This document shows positions 1-6,998 of a stretch of DNA of 10,909 bases, in pieces. Positions within the stretch are counted from its first letter, which is position 1. Each line of letters begins with the position of its first letter. Source of the DNA: JBDSEG01 sp039920165 (GTDB lineage Bacteria; Pseudomonadota; Gammaproteobacteria; Burkholderiales; Burkholderiaceae_C); the NCBI GenBank assembly GCA_039920165.1, contig JBDSEG010000069.1:1-10909 (forward strand), given 5' to 3'. A program made the translations under genes and the position numbers. The notes beneath the pieces were generated by a model. It searched no databases, had not been told where the DNA came from, and saw nothing but the letters and a program-made list of their open reading frames with translations.

Positions 1-1826
1 AAGACATTCCTTTCGTGCCGAACAAGCGCTTTGGCGGCGTCTGTCTGGGCTCAAAAATTGCCCCGATTTTCTACAACACCATGGAAGACTCCGGCGCGCT
101 GCCGATCGAGCTCGACGTGTCGCAAATGAACATGGGCGATGTGGTCGAACTGCGCCCTTATGACGGCAAGGCGCTGAAAAACGGTGAAGTGATTGCCGAA
201 TTCAAGCTGAAAAGCGAGGTGCTGTTCGACGAAGTGCGCGCCGGCGGCCGCATTCCTCTGATCGTCGGCCGTGGCCTGACCGCCAAGGCGCGCTTTGCGC
301 TGGGCCTGCCGGTGTCCACGCTGTTCCGCTTGCCGCAAAACCCTGAAGCCACCGAGCGTGGCTTCACGCTGGCGCAAAAAATGGTCGGCCGCGCGGTCGG
401 TCTGCCAGAAGGCCAGGGCGTTCGTCCCGGCACCTACTGCGAACCCAAGATGACCTCGGTCGGCTCGCAAGACACCACCGGCCCGATGACCCGCGACGAG
501 CTCAAAGACCTGGCCTGCCTGGGCTTTTCCGCCGACCTGGTCATGCAGTCCTTCTGCCACACCGCCGCTTACCCCAAGCCGGTCGATGTGAAGATGCACC
601 ACGAACTGCCCGATTTCATGAGCGACCGGGGCGGCATCCCGCTGCGTCCGGGCGACGGCATCATCCACAGCTGGCTCAACCGCATGCTGCTGCCTGACAC
701 CGTCGGCACCGGCGGCGACAGCCACACCCGTTTCCCCATCGGCATCAGTTTTCCGGCCGGCTCCGGCCTGGTCGCCTTTGGCGCGGCCACTGGCGTGATG
801 CCCTTGGACATGCCCGAAAGTGTGCTGGTTCGTTTCAAAGGCGAGCTGCAGCCCGGCATCACGCTGCGCGACCTGGTCAACGCGATCCCGCTGTACGCGC
901 TGAAGAAGGGCCTGCTGACGGTCGAGAAGAAGGGCAAGAAGAACATCTTCTCCGGCCGCATCCTTGAGATCGAGGGCCTGCCCGACCTGAAGGTGGAGCA
1001 GGCCTTCGAGCTGAGCGACGCCTCGGCCGAACGCAGCGCCGCCGGCTGCACCGTGCACCTGAACCCCGAGCCGATCGTCGAATACATTAACAGCAATGTC
1101 GCGCTGATGAAGTGGATGGTCGAGCAGGACTATGCCGATGCGCGCACCTTGCAGCGGCGCATCTCGGCGCAGGAAGCGTGGTTGAAGGATCCGCAGCTAC
1201 TCAAGGCCGATGCCGATGCGCAGTACGCCGCGGTGATCGAGATCGACCTGGCCGAGATCATGGAACCGATCGTCGCCTGCCCAAACGACCCGGACGACGT
1301 GAAGACGCTGTCGGATGTGTCCGGCGCCAAGATCGACGAGGTCTTCATCGGCTCGTGCATGACCAATATCGGCCACTTCCGCGCGGCCTCGAAACTGCTC
1401 GAAGGCAAGCGCGATATCCCGGTCAAGCTGTGGGTCGCGCCTCCCACCAAGATGGACGCCCACCAGCTCACCGAGGAAGGCCACTACGGCGTGCTCGGCG
1501 GCGCCGGCGCACGCATGGAGATGCCCGGCTGCAGCCTGTGCATGGGCAACCAGGCGCAGGTCAAGGAAGGTGCCACGGTGTTCTCGACCAGCACGCGCAA
1601 CTTCCCGAACCGCCTGGGCAAGAACGCGAACGTCTATCTCGGTTCGGCCGAGCTCGCCGCCATCTGCTCCAAGCTCGGCCGCATCCCGACGCGGGCCGAA
1701 TATCTGATGGACATGGGCGTTCTCACGGCGGCCAGCGACACCGTCTACCAGTACCTCAATTTCGACCGCATCGGCGAGTACGCAGCGCCAGCGCAATCCA
1801 GGACGACAGCCGGCGCGACGGTGTAG
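1..1826 (+). CDS. acnB: Aconitate hydratase B, C-terminal part (5' end outside window)
   Basis: Aconitase B interconverts citrate and isocitrate through cis-aconitate in the cytoplasmic TCA cycle; many proteobacterial enzymes also handle 2-methylisocitrate. The reading frame is open from base 3, so the first ATG-like position is not the start. About 607 residues are present, and the family is near 860, so the N-terminal HEAT-like domain and part of the swivel domain are missing. Visible parts are the end of the swivel domain (PFVPNKRFGG, EVRAGGRIPLI), then the catalytic domains with CEPKMTSVGSQDTTGPMT, GTGGDSHTRFPIGISFPAG and SERSAAGCT. The three [4Fe-4S] ligands are seen: Cys in FIGSCMTNIGHF (codon 1356-1358) and the CSLC pair in PGCSLCMGNQ (codons at 1530 and 1539). 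The stop is TAG at 1824-1826, three bases from the end of convergent amt. Lys and Gln codon choice changes markedly near base 843. Identification is secure. Confidence 0.97.
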   Translation, partial: DIPFVPNKRFGGVCLGSKIAPIFYNTMEDSGALPIELDVSQMNMGDVVELRPYDGKALKNGEVIAEFKLKSEVLFDEVRAGGRIPLIVGRGLTAKARFALGLPVSTLFRLPQNPEATERGFTLAQKMVGRAVGLPEGQGVRPGTYCEPKMTSVGSQDTTGPMTRDELKDLACLGFSADLVMQSFCHTAAYPKPVDVKMHHELPDFMSDRGGIPLRPGDGIIHSWLNRMLLPDTVGTGGDSHTRFPIGISFPAGSGLVAFGAATGVMPLDMPESVLVRFKGELQPGITLRDLVNAIPLYALKKGLLTVEKKGKKNIFSGRILEIEGLPDLKVEQAFELSDASAERSAAGCTVHLNPEPIVEYINSNVALMKWMVEQDYADARTLQRRISAQEAWLKDPQLLKADADAQYAAVIEIDLAEIMEPIVACPNDPDDVKTLSDVSGAKIDEVFIGSCMTNIGHFRAASKLLEGKRDIPVKLWVAPPTKMDAHQLTEEGHYGVLGGAGARMEMPGCSLCMGNQAQVKEGATVFSTSTRNFPNRLGKNANVYLGSAELAAICSKLGRIPTRAEYLMDMGVLTAASDTVYQYLNFDRIGEYAAPAQSRTTAGATV

Positions 1827-1829
1827 CTC

Positions 1830-3032
1830 TCACCAGCTCGCCTCGCGCTCCGGGGTCGCGCCGATGCGGTGGATCGAGATATCGGCGCCGTCGTATTCCT
1901 CTTCCTGTGTCAGCCGCAGCGGCGTGACGAGCTTGATCGCGCCGTAGACCGCCACGCCGCCAAGCAGCGCCCAGCCGATGCCCATCCCCGTGCCCATCAG
2001 TTGCGCGGCCAGGCTGACGCCGCCGAGGCCACCCAGCGCCTTCGCGCCGAAGATTCCGCAGGCGATGCCGCCCCAGGCGCCGCACAGACCGTGCAGCGGC
2101 CACACGCCGAGCACGTCGTCGATCTTCCAGCGGTTTTGCGTCGCGGTGAACATCAGGACGAAAATGGCCCCCGCGACGCCGCCGACCACGAGTGCGCCGG
2201 CCGGGTGCATCACGTCCGACCCCGCGCAGACCGCGACCAGCCCCGCGAGCGGACCGTTGTAGGCAAAGCCCGGGTCGTTTTTGCCGAGCAGCACCGCGAC
2301 CAGCGTCCCGCCGGCCATCGCCATCAATGAATTGACCGCCACCAGCCCGGAGATCTTGTCGATGGTTTGTGCGCTCATCACGTTGAAGCCGAACCAGCCG
2401 ACCGCGAGGACCCAGGCGCCGAGCGCGAGAAACGGAATGCTGGACGGCGGATGCGCGCTGATGCCGCCGTCCTTGCGGTAGCGATTGGCGCGCGCGCCGA
2501 GCAGCACCACGGCGACGAGGCCGATCCAGCCGCCGACCGCATGCACCACCACGCTGCCGGCAAAGTCGTGGAATTCGGCGCCGGCCACCTTTTGAATCCA
2601 GGCCTGCAAGCCGAATCTCTGACCCCAGACCGCGCCCTCGAACAGCGGGTAGACAAATGCCACGATGAGCGCCGTGGCAACCAGCTGAGGGCCGAAACGC
2701 GCGCGCTCGGCGATGCCGCCCGAGACGATGGCCGGGATCGCCGCCGCGACGGTCAGTAGGACGAAGACTCGGACGAGTTCGAAGCCGCTTTTCAGCGCCA
2801 GTGTCTCGGCGCCCCCGAAGAAGCTGATGCCGTAGGCGACCGCATAGCCAATGAAGAAGTAGGCGATGGTCGAAACCGCGAAATCGACCAGGATCTTGAC
2901 CAGCGCGTTGACCTGGTTCTTCTTGCGCACCGTGCCGAGTTCGAGAAAGGCAAAGCCCGCATGCATCGCGAGCACCATGATGGCGCCCAGCAGAATAAAG
3001 AGCGCGTCGGCGCCTTGCTTGATTTGTTCCAC
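1830..3032 (-). CDS. amt: Ammonium transporter (Amt family)
   Basis: Inner-membrane channel for ammonium/ammonia uptake of the Amt/MEP/Rh family. With a GTG start at 3032 it has 400 residues and about 11 hydrophobic membrane segments, the first at residues 8-30 without a cleavable signal peptide. Pore residues are visible: Asp156 in HDFAGS and the twin histidines His164 (VVVH) and His314 (WPLHGLCG), matching Asp160, His168 and His318 of E. coli AmtB. FGFNVMS (214-220) and AERARF (108-113) also fit. The cytoplasmic tail (EEEYDGADISIH, 377-388) has the conserved EEExxGxD pattern of the regulatory C-terminus. TM1 reads MHAGFAFLELG rather than the GLALFYGG of AmtB, so it belongs to a different Amt branch. 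The GTG is chosen because AAGGG lies 7 bases upstream, homology begins there, and the alternative ATG at 3098 falls inside a sigma-54-like promoter. No glnK is adjacent in the window. Confidence 0.95.
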   Translation of the reverse strand: MEQIKQGADALFILLGAIMVLAMHAGFAFLELGTVRKKNQVNALVKILVDFAVSTIAYFFIGYAVAYGISFFGGAETLALKSGFELVRVFVLLTVAAAIPAIVSGGIAERARFGPQLVATALIVAFVYPLFEGAVWGQRFGLQAWIQKVAGAEFHDFAGSVVVHAVGGWIGLVAVVLLGARANRYRKDGGISAHPPSSIPFLALGAWVLAVGWFGFNVMSAQTIDKISGLVAVNSLMAMAGGTLVAVLLGKNDPGFAYNGPLAGLVAVCAGSDVMHPAGALVVGGVAGAIFVLMFTATQNRWKIDDVLGVWPLHGLCGAWGGIACGIFGAKALGGLGGVSLAAQLMGTGMGIGWALLGGVAVYGAIKLVTPLRLTQEEEYDGADISIHRIGATPEREASW

Positions 3033-3039
3033 GATGGTG

Positions 3040-3044
3040 CCCTT
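3040..3044 (-). promoter_or_regulatory. Ribosome binding site of amt (decides GTG start)
   Basis: On the minus strand AAGGG is followed by a 7-base spacer and GTG at 3032. This is a good Shine-Dalgarno match at good distance. It supports GTG as the start instead of the in-frame ATG at 3098, which would add 22 residues of non-membrane sequence. Confidence 0.7.
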
Positions 3045-3086
3045 AGATGACGGGACGGTGCATTGCCGACCTATGCTTGGCAGCGA

Positions 3087-3102
3087 AGCAAGACACATGC
3101 CT
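3087..3102 (-). promoter_or_regulatory. Candidate sigma-54 (-24/-12) promoter of amt
   Basis: The minus strand reads AGGCATGTGTCTTGCT. Against the sigma-54 consensus TGGCACG-N4-TTGCW it matches 10 of 12 defined positions, including the invariant GG and GC separated by exactly 10 bases. A start about 12 bases past the GC would give an untranslated leader of around 40-45 bases to the GTG at 3032. Ammonium transporter genes in proteobacteria are often under NtrC and sigma-54, which fits. I saw GCACC half-sites nearby but no full NtrC dyad. Sequence-based prediction only. Confidence 0.6.
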
Positions 3103-3119
3103 CTTTTGGTGCTGTACGC

Positions 3120-3140
3120 ATCGCGATGGGGCTTCGCGAT
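3120..3140. repeat. Perfect 7-base inverted repeat in the sbcB-amt gap
   Basis: ATCGCGA and TCGCGAT flank a 7-base spacer. The repeat starts 20 bases after the sbcB stop codon and ends 18 bases upstream of the candidate -24 element. It could be a hairpin at the end of the sbcB message or an operator for amt. There is no T-tract on the minus strand after it, so it is not a typical intrinsic terminator. Confidence 0.45.
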
Positions 3141-3160
3141 CCGCTGCGGTGTGGCTCAGC

Positions 3161-4606
3161 TCATTCGCGTTCCGGCGCGATCTCGGTCGCATAGTCGACC
3201 AGCGCCCCGAGGATGGTCTGCGTCGGCTCGTCGGCCTGTTCTCCGAGCGCATCGATCCGGTCGAAGAACGCTGCGAGCGTCGTCGCACCGCCCGCGCCAT
3301 CGTGCAGGCGGTGCGCGCAATGGGCCAGCCATCGTTCGCGCTCTGGCACAGACAGCGCTTCGGGAAAATTTCGCGCGAGGTAGCGAAAGACGAGTTCGTC
3401 CAGGCGCGGATCCTTGAACGCGGGGCGGCGCGCGGCAATCGCATGGGAATCCAGCCCACGCATCGACTGAAGGCTGCGCCGGTCTTCGTTGCCGATCATT
3501 CCGCCGTAGAGATCTTCGTCGACATCGCGCGCCGTCGTATCGGTCGGCCGTTCGAACACCCCAGCCCACAGGCCGGCCAGCAGGTGCGCGCTGGATGCGA
3601 GGGTCTGTGCGTGGCGGCGTGAGAGCGCCAGGTCGATATTCCAGCGCGCGGCCGCAGCAGGGTCCAGCGTGCGCAGATCGCCGATCACGATCGGCGACCG
3701 GTTCAGGTGGATCGTCTTGATCGGCAGCCGCTGCATGCCTTCGGGCAGGGCATCGCTGCGGGTGAACATGCGCAGCCTGATCGCCTCGACATCGAGCGTC
3801 GCAAGTTCGCCGGGGTCGTTCGCCAGGTCCCAGACGATGACCTCGTTGCGATTCGTCGGGTGCGGCGCGAGTGGCCAGACGACCGCGACACAGCCCGACT
3901 GCACCCCGTACATCCCCGAGACATGCAGAAAGGGCTCGCCCTGGCGCTGCGCCAGCTCCATCTGTGCGACGACCGCGTCCTTGCGGCGCAATGTGAGGCA
4001 GAAATTCCACAAGCGCGGCTGTCGATCGCGGACGAGGCGCGCGAGGGCGATGGTCGCGCGCACATCGGACAAGGCCTCGTGCGCCGCCTCGTGCAAAAGG
4101 TCGTTCGCACGCGCCAGGTCTTCCAGCTTGAACGAGACGCGGCCGTCGGGATGGCTCGGCCATTCGATGCCCTGCGGGCGCAAGGCCCAGGCGACGCGAA
4201 CCACGTCGAGCAGATCCCATCGGCCGCACCCGTTCTGCCACTCGCGCGCATACGGGTCCATCAGGCTGCGCCAGAACAGATGGCGCGTCACCTCGTCGTC
4301 GAAGCGGATCGAGTTGTAGCCCACGCCGATCGTGTCGGGCCGCGCCAGCTCAGACTCGATCGCCGCGGCGAAGGCGTGCTCGGCCAGGCCTTGCGCGAGG
4401 CAGGTCTGCGGCAGGATGCCGGTCAGCAGGCAGGCTTCGGGGTCGGGCAGAAAATCAGGTGCCGGCCGACAGTAGTGCATCACCGGCGCATCGATCTCGT
4501 TCAGCTGCATATCGGTACGAACGCCGGCGAACTGCGACGGGCGGTCACGTCGCGGGTCGACGCCGAAAGTTTCGTAGTCGTGCCAGAAAAATGTCGGTGC
4601 GCCCAT
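3161..4606 (-). CDS. sbcB: Exodeoxyribonuclease I
   Basis: Exonuclease I degrades single-stranded DNA 3' to 5', in mismatch repair and recombination clean-up; it acts in the cytoplasm and binds SSB. With the ATG at 4606 it has 481 residues (E. coli 475). All DEDDh residues are seen at a constant offset of five from E. coli: Asp10 and Glu12 in HDYETFG, Asp103 in RFDDEVTR, His176 and Asp181 in HEALSDVRATIALARL. The second half has the family-specific SH3-like and C-terminal helical parts: PFLHVSGMYG (225-234), PHPTNRNEVIVWDL (248-261), EDLYGGM (364-370) and the late NFPEAL. An in-frame upstream ATG at 4702 would add 32 basic residues without homology; placing ExoI at residue 10 favours 4606. 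The Shine-Dalgarno for 4606 is weak. The gene is divergent from the lipoprotein gene and lies upstream of amt on the same strand. Confidence 0.96.
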   Translation of the reverse strand: MGAPTFFWHDYETFGVDPRRDRPSQFAGVRTDMQLNEIDAPVMHYCRPAPDFLPDPEACLLTGILPQTCLAQGLAEHAFAAAIESELARPDTIGVGYNSIRFDDEVTRHLFWRSLMDPYAREWQNGCGRWDLLDVVRVAWALRPQGIEWPSHPDGRVSFKLEDLARANDLLHEAAHEALSDVRATIALARLVRDRQPRLWNFCLTLRRKDAVVAQMELAQRQGEPFLHVSGMYGVQSGCVAVVWPLAPHPTNRNEVIVWDLANDPGELATLDVEAIRLRMFTRSDALPEGMQRLPIKTIHLNRSPIVIGDLRTLDPAAAARWNIDLALSRRHAQTLASSAHLLAGLWAGVFERPTDTTARDVDEDLYGGMIGNEDRRSLQSMRGLDSHAIAARRPAFKDPRLDELVFRYLARNFPEALSVPERERWLAHCAHRLHDGAGGATTLAAFFDRIDALGEQADEPTQTILGALVDYATEIAPERE

Positions 4607-4633
4607 CGCGGGCAATCTAACAGGGCGTGCCTG

Positions 4634-4662
4634 GAAGCCTGCGGGGCTTCGGCTGCGAGCCG
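4634..4662. repeat. Two abutting small inverted repeats in the divergent gap
   Basis: GAAGCC and GGCTTC (4634-4639 and 4645-4650) with a 5-base loop abut CGGCT and AGCCG (4650-4654 and 4658-4662) with a 3-base loop. They lie between sbcB and the lipoprotein gene. Neither has a following T-tract. They could form leader hairpins or be chance in GC-rich DNA. Confidence 0.3.
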
Positions 4663-4676
4663 CGCGCTGTTGCAGA

Positions 4677-4689
4677 ATGGGCCGCCCAT
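4677..4689. promoter_or_regulatory. 13-base palindrome, possible operator
   Basis: ATGGGC-C-GCCCAT is a perfect dyad of six-base arms around one base. It lies 59 bases before the lipoprotein ATG and 71 bases from the sbcB start, in the divergent promoter region. Its shape suits a dimeric repressor, but no regulator gene or second copy is seen nearby, so the function is unknown. Confidence 0.3.
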
Positions 4690-4747
4690 CTCGCGCCGCC
4701 ACGGCGCCGTGCCTCGCCGATCCGGCACCCCTTTTTCAGGACCTCCC

Positions 4748-5887
4748 ATGAAAAGCATGAAACCCCTGCTCGCTTGCCTTGTCTCGGCCGCCGCGCTCGT
4801 CGCCTGCGGTGGCGGTGACGATTCGGTCAGCTTCAGTTCGATGGTCTCGTTCGGCGACAGCCTGAGCGACGCCGGCACCTACAAGGTCGGCACGGTCGCC
4901 CAGCTCGGCGGCGGCAAATTCACCATCAACGGACCCGAGGGCAAGGTCTGGACCGACTACCTGGCCGAAGCGGTCGGCCAAGCCGCGCCCTGCGCCGCGC
5001 GCACCGGCATGCTGCCTAACCGCCCCGGCATCACTGGCGCGCCGGTCGCCGATATCGCCGCGTGCACGAACTATGCGCAGGGCAGCAGCCGGGTCACGTC
5101 GAGCGGCACCGGGCCGAACGGCGTTGGACTGCAGGTCTACGGACAGCAGAACCTCGGCTTCATGGCCGATTCGCTGAAGGACCAGATGACCCGCCATCTC
5201 GCCAAGATCGGCGGTGCGTACAAGGGCAGCGAATTCATCACCGTCAATGCCGGCGGCAACGATCTCTTCATGCAGCTCTATGCAGTAAGCAGCGCAGCCG
5301 GCGGCGGACAGGCCGCGGCGGTCGGCGCGACGATTGCGGGGTGGTCGCCGGCGACCGTCACCGCGGTGACGGCCGGTGGTGCGAATGCAGTCAACGCCGC
5401 GGCGACGGCGGCGGTCACGGCGATGGGCCAGGCCGGGGCCGAACTCGCGGGCTACCTCAAGACCCTCGTCGTTGCCAAGGGCGCGCAATACCTCGTGGTG
5501 CGGAACCTGTCCGATGTAAACCTGACGCCTGGCGGCCGCACCCTGGATGCCGGCACGCAAGGTCTTATCACCAACATGACGCAGGCCTTCAACGGCCAGC
5601 TCGCGAGCGGGCTGAACGGTACGGCCGGGGTCGTTTTGCTCGACGACTATGCCCAGGCGGCCGCGGTGGCAGCCAACCCGACGAGCTTCGGCTACAGCAA
5701 CGCCATCGGAGTTGCGTGCGGCAACAACGCCTTCGGCGGCTCGTCGATCGTCTGCAACACGACCAACCTGATCGCCGGCAATACGAGTGCCTACGCCTTT
5801 GCCGACGACTCACACCCGACGCCGTTTGCACATCAGAAGGAAGCCGTGATCGCTCTCGACGCGATGGCGAAGGTTGGCTGGCGTTGA
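4748..5887 (+). CDS. GDSL/SGNH-family lipoprotein hydrolase (esterase/lipase-like)
   Basis: Predicted lipid-anchored hydrolase of the GDSL (SGNH) family, 379 residues. The N-terminus is a lipoprotein signal: two lysines, a hydrophobic core and lipobox LVAC with Cys20, followed by GGGDD, so the mature protein should be anchored in the cell envelope. The SGNH blocks appear in order: FGDSLSDAG with Ser38 (block I), Gly112 in NYAQGSS (block II), GGND at 169-172 with Asn171 (block III), and DDSHPTPFAHQ near the end with Asp353 and His356 (block V, DxxH). Residues about 182-238 are very rich in Ala and Gly. Four mature cysteines besides Cys20 could form disulfides. AGGA at 4738-4741 lies 6 bases before the ATG; a second ATG at 4757 is possible. 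The stop is 28 bases before serC. Substrate is not predictable; family members cleave lipids, acyl esters or polyesters. Confidence 0.88.
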   Translation: MKSMKPLLACLVSAAALVACGGGDDSVSFSSMVSFGDSLSDAGTYKVGTVAQLGGGKFTINGPEGKVWTDYLAEAVGQAAPCAARTGMLPNRPGITGAPVADIAACTNYAQGSSRVTSSGTGPNGVGLQVYGQQNLGFMADSLKDQMTRHLAKIGGAYKGSEFITVNAGGNDLFMQLYAVSSAAGGGQAAAVGATIAGWSPATVTAVTAGGANAVNAAATAAVTAMGQAGAELAGYLKTLVVAKGAQYLVVRNLSDVNLTPGGRTLDAGTQGLITNMTQAFNGQLASGLNGTAGVVLLDDYAQAAAVAANPTSFGYSNAIGVACGNNAFGGSSIVCNTTNLIAGNTSAYAFADDSHPTPFAHQKEAVIALDAMAKVGWR

Positions 5888-5903
5888 TGCTCGACCTGTA
5901 CCC

Positions 5904-5908
5904 GGAGA
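5904..5908 (+). promoter_or_regulatory. Ribosome binding site of serC
   Basis: GGAGA is followed by 7 bases and ATG at 5916. It sits in the 28-base gap after the lipoprotein gene and fixes the serC start at MTRVFNFSAGPA, the usual N-terminus of the family, rather than an in-frame ATG at 5874 inside the previous gene. Confidence 0.7.
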
Positions 5909-5915
5909 CTTTTGC

Positions 5916-6998
5916 ATGACACGCGTTTTCAATTTCAGCGCCGGGCCCGCGGCGCTGCCCGAGCCGGTGCTCCGCCGGGCCGCCGAAGAGATGCTCGACT
6001 GGCACGGCAGCGGCATGTCGGTGATGGAGATGAGCCACCGGGGCAAGGAATACATCTCGATCCAGGCCGAGGCCGAAGCCGATCTGCGCGAGTTGCTGGC
6101 CGTTCCCGCGGACTACAAGGTGCTTTTTCTGCAGGGCGGCGCGATTGGACAGAACGCGATCGTGCCGATGAACCTGCTACGCGGGCATCGCAGCGTCGAT
6201 CTTGTCGATACCGGCGAATGGTCGAAGAAGACCTTGAAGGAGACGCAGAAATACGCGGCGGTGAATGTGGTCGCGTCGTCGAAGGCCGACGCCTACTCGC
6301 GCATCCCGGAACGCAGCACGTGGAAGCTCGACCCCGAGGCCGCCTACGTGCACATCTGCGCCAACGAAACCATCGGCGGAGTCGAATACCACGGGACGCC
6401 CGATACCGGTGCGGTGCCACTGGTCGCTGACATGTCGTCGAACCTGCTCTCGAGGCCGGTCGACGTGGCGCACTACGGCCTCATCTACGGCGGTGCGCAG
6501 AAAAATATCGGACCGGCCGGACTCACCATCGTCGTCGTTCGCGACGACCTGATCGGCCAGGCGCTGCCGATCACGCCGAGCGCGTTCGACTACCGCCAGC
6601 AGGCCGACAACGATTCGATGATCAACACGCCGCCGACCTACGCGATCTATGTGGCCGGCCTGGTCTTCAAGTGGCTGAAGGCGCAGGGCGGGCTGGTCGC
6701 GATGGAAGCGCGCAACCGCGCCAAGGCGGCCGTGCTGTACGACTTTCTCGATGCAAGCCGCTTCTTCTCGAACCCGGTCGCACGCGCCGACCGCTCGCTC
6801 ATGAATGTGCCATTCAAGCTCGCCGACGAAGCGCTCGACGCCGCCTTCCTGGCCGGCGCGCAGGAGCGCGACATGCTGCAGCTGAAGGGCCACCGCTCGG
6901 TCGGCGGCATGCGCGCATCGATCTACAACGCGATGCCGCTCGAAGGCGTGCAAGCATTGGTGGCGTATCTGCGCGAATTCGAGGCGCGTCATGGCTGA
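5916..6998 (+). CDS. serC: Phosphoserine aminotransferase
   Basis: PLP-dependent transaminase making O-phosphoserine from 3-phosphohydroxypyruvate and glutamate, second step of serine synthesis. It also serves pyridoxal phosphate synthesis through 4-phosphohydroxythreonine in many proteobacteria. It has 360 residues (E. coli 362). Seen: NFSAGPAALP at the N-terminus, MSHRGKEY (39-46), GGAIGQNAIVPMN (74-86), NETIGGVEY (150-158), ADMSSNLLSRP (171-181), and the PLP lysine Lys196 in YGGAQKNIGPAG. Near the C-terminus, LKGHRSVGGMRASIYNAMPLEGV matches the family closely (key residues His and Arg of GHRxVGGMRAS). E. coli has GGGRGQF where this protein has GGAIGQN, a variant I associate with betaproteobacteria. 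The last 8 bases overlap serA, indicating translational coupling and joint production of the two enzymes. Confidence 0.97.
   Translation: MTRVFNFSAGPAALPEPVLRRAAEEMLDWHGSGMSVMEMSHRGKEYISIQAEAEADLRELLAVPADYKVLFLQGGAIGQNAIVPMNLLRGHRSVDLVDTGEWSKKTLKETQKYAAVNVVASSKADAYSRIPERSTWKLDPEAAYVHICANETIGGVEYHGTPDTGAVPLVADMSSNLLSRPVDVAHYGLIYGGAQKNIGPAGLTIVVVRDDLIGQALPITPSAFDYRQQADNDSMINTPPTYAIYVAGLVFKWLKAQGGLVAMEARNRAKAAVLYDFLDASRFFSNPVARADRSLMNVPFKLADEALDAAFLAGAQERDMLQLKGHRSVGGMRASIYNAMPLEGVQALVAYLREFEARHG

Noticed and set aside
51..1058. Minus-strand frame of 335 codons opposite acnB
   Set aside because: It is a shadow of the conserved acnB frame, with low-complexity composition and no motif.
2378..2680. 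Minus-strand frame overlapping amt in another phase
   Set aside because: It lies within the amt membrane-segment coding region, is Arg/Ser-rich and has no recognisable family.
3036..3111. Three GCACC half-sites upstream of amt as NtrC boxes
   Set aside because: None forms the GCACC-N5-GGTGC dyad, two lie downstream of the predicted transcription start, and the pentamer is common in this GC-rich DNA.
4595..4625. TTAGAT on the minus strand as a -10 box for sbcB
   Set aside because: It matches only about half of the consensus, has no convincing -35 at proper spacing, and would leave almost no leader before the ATG.
3707..4747. Open plus-strand frame extending the lipoprotein gene upstream by about 347 codons
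   Set aside because: This stretch is antisense to sbcB and has no domain. The lipoprotein signal peptide and Shine-Dalgarno place the true start at 4748.
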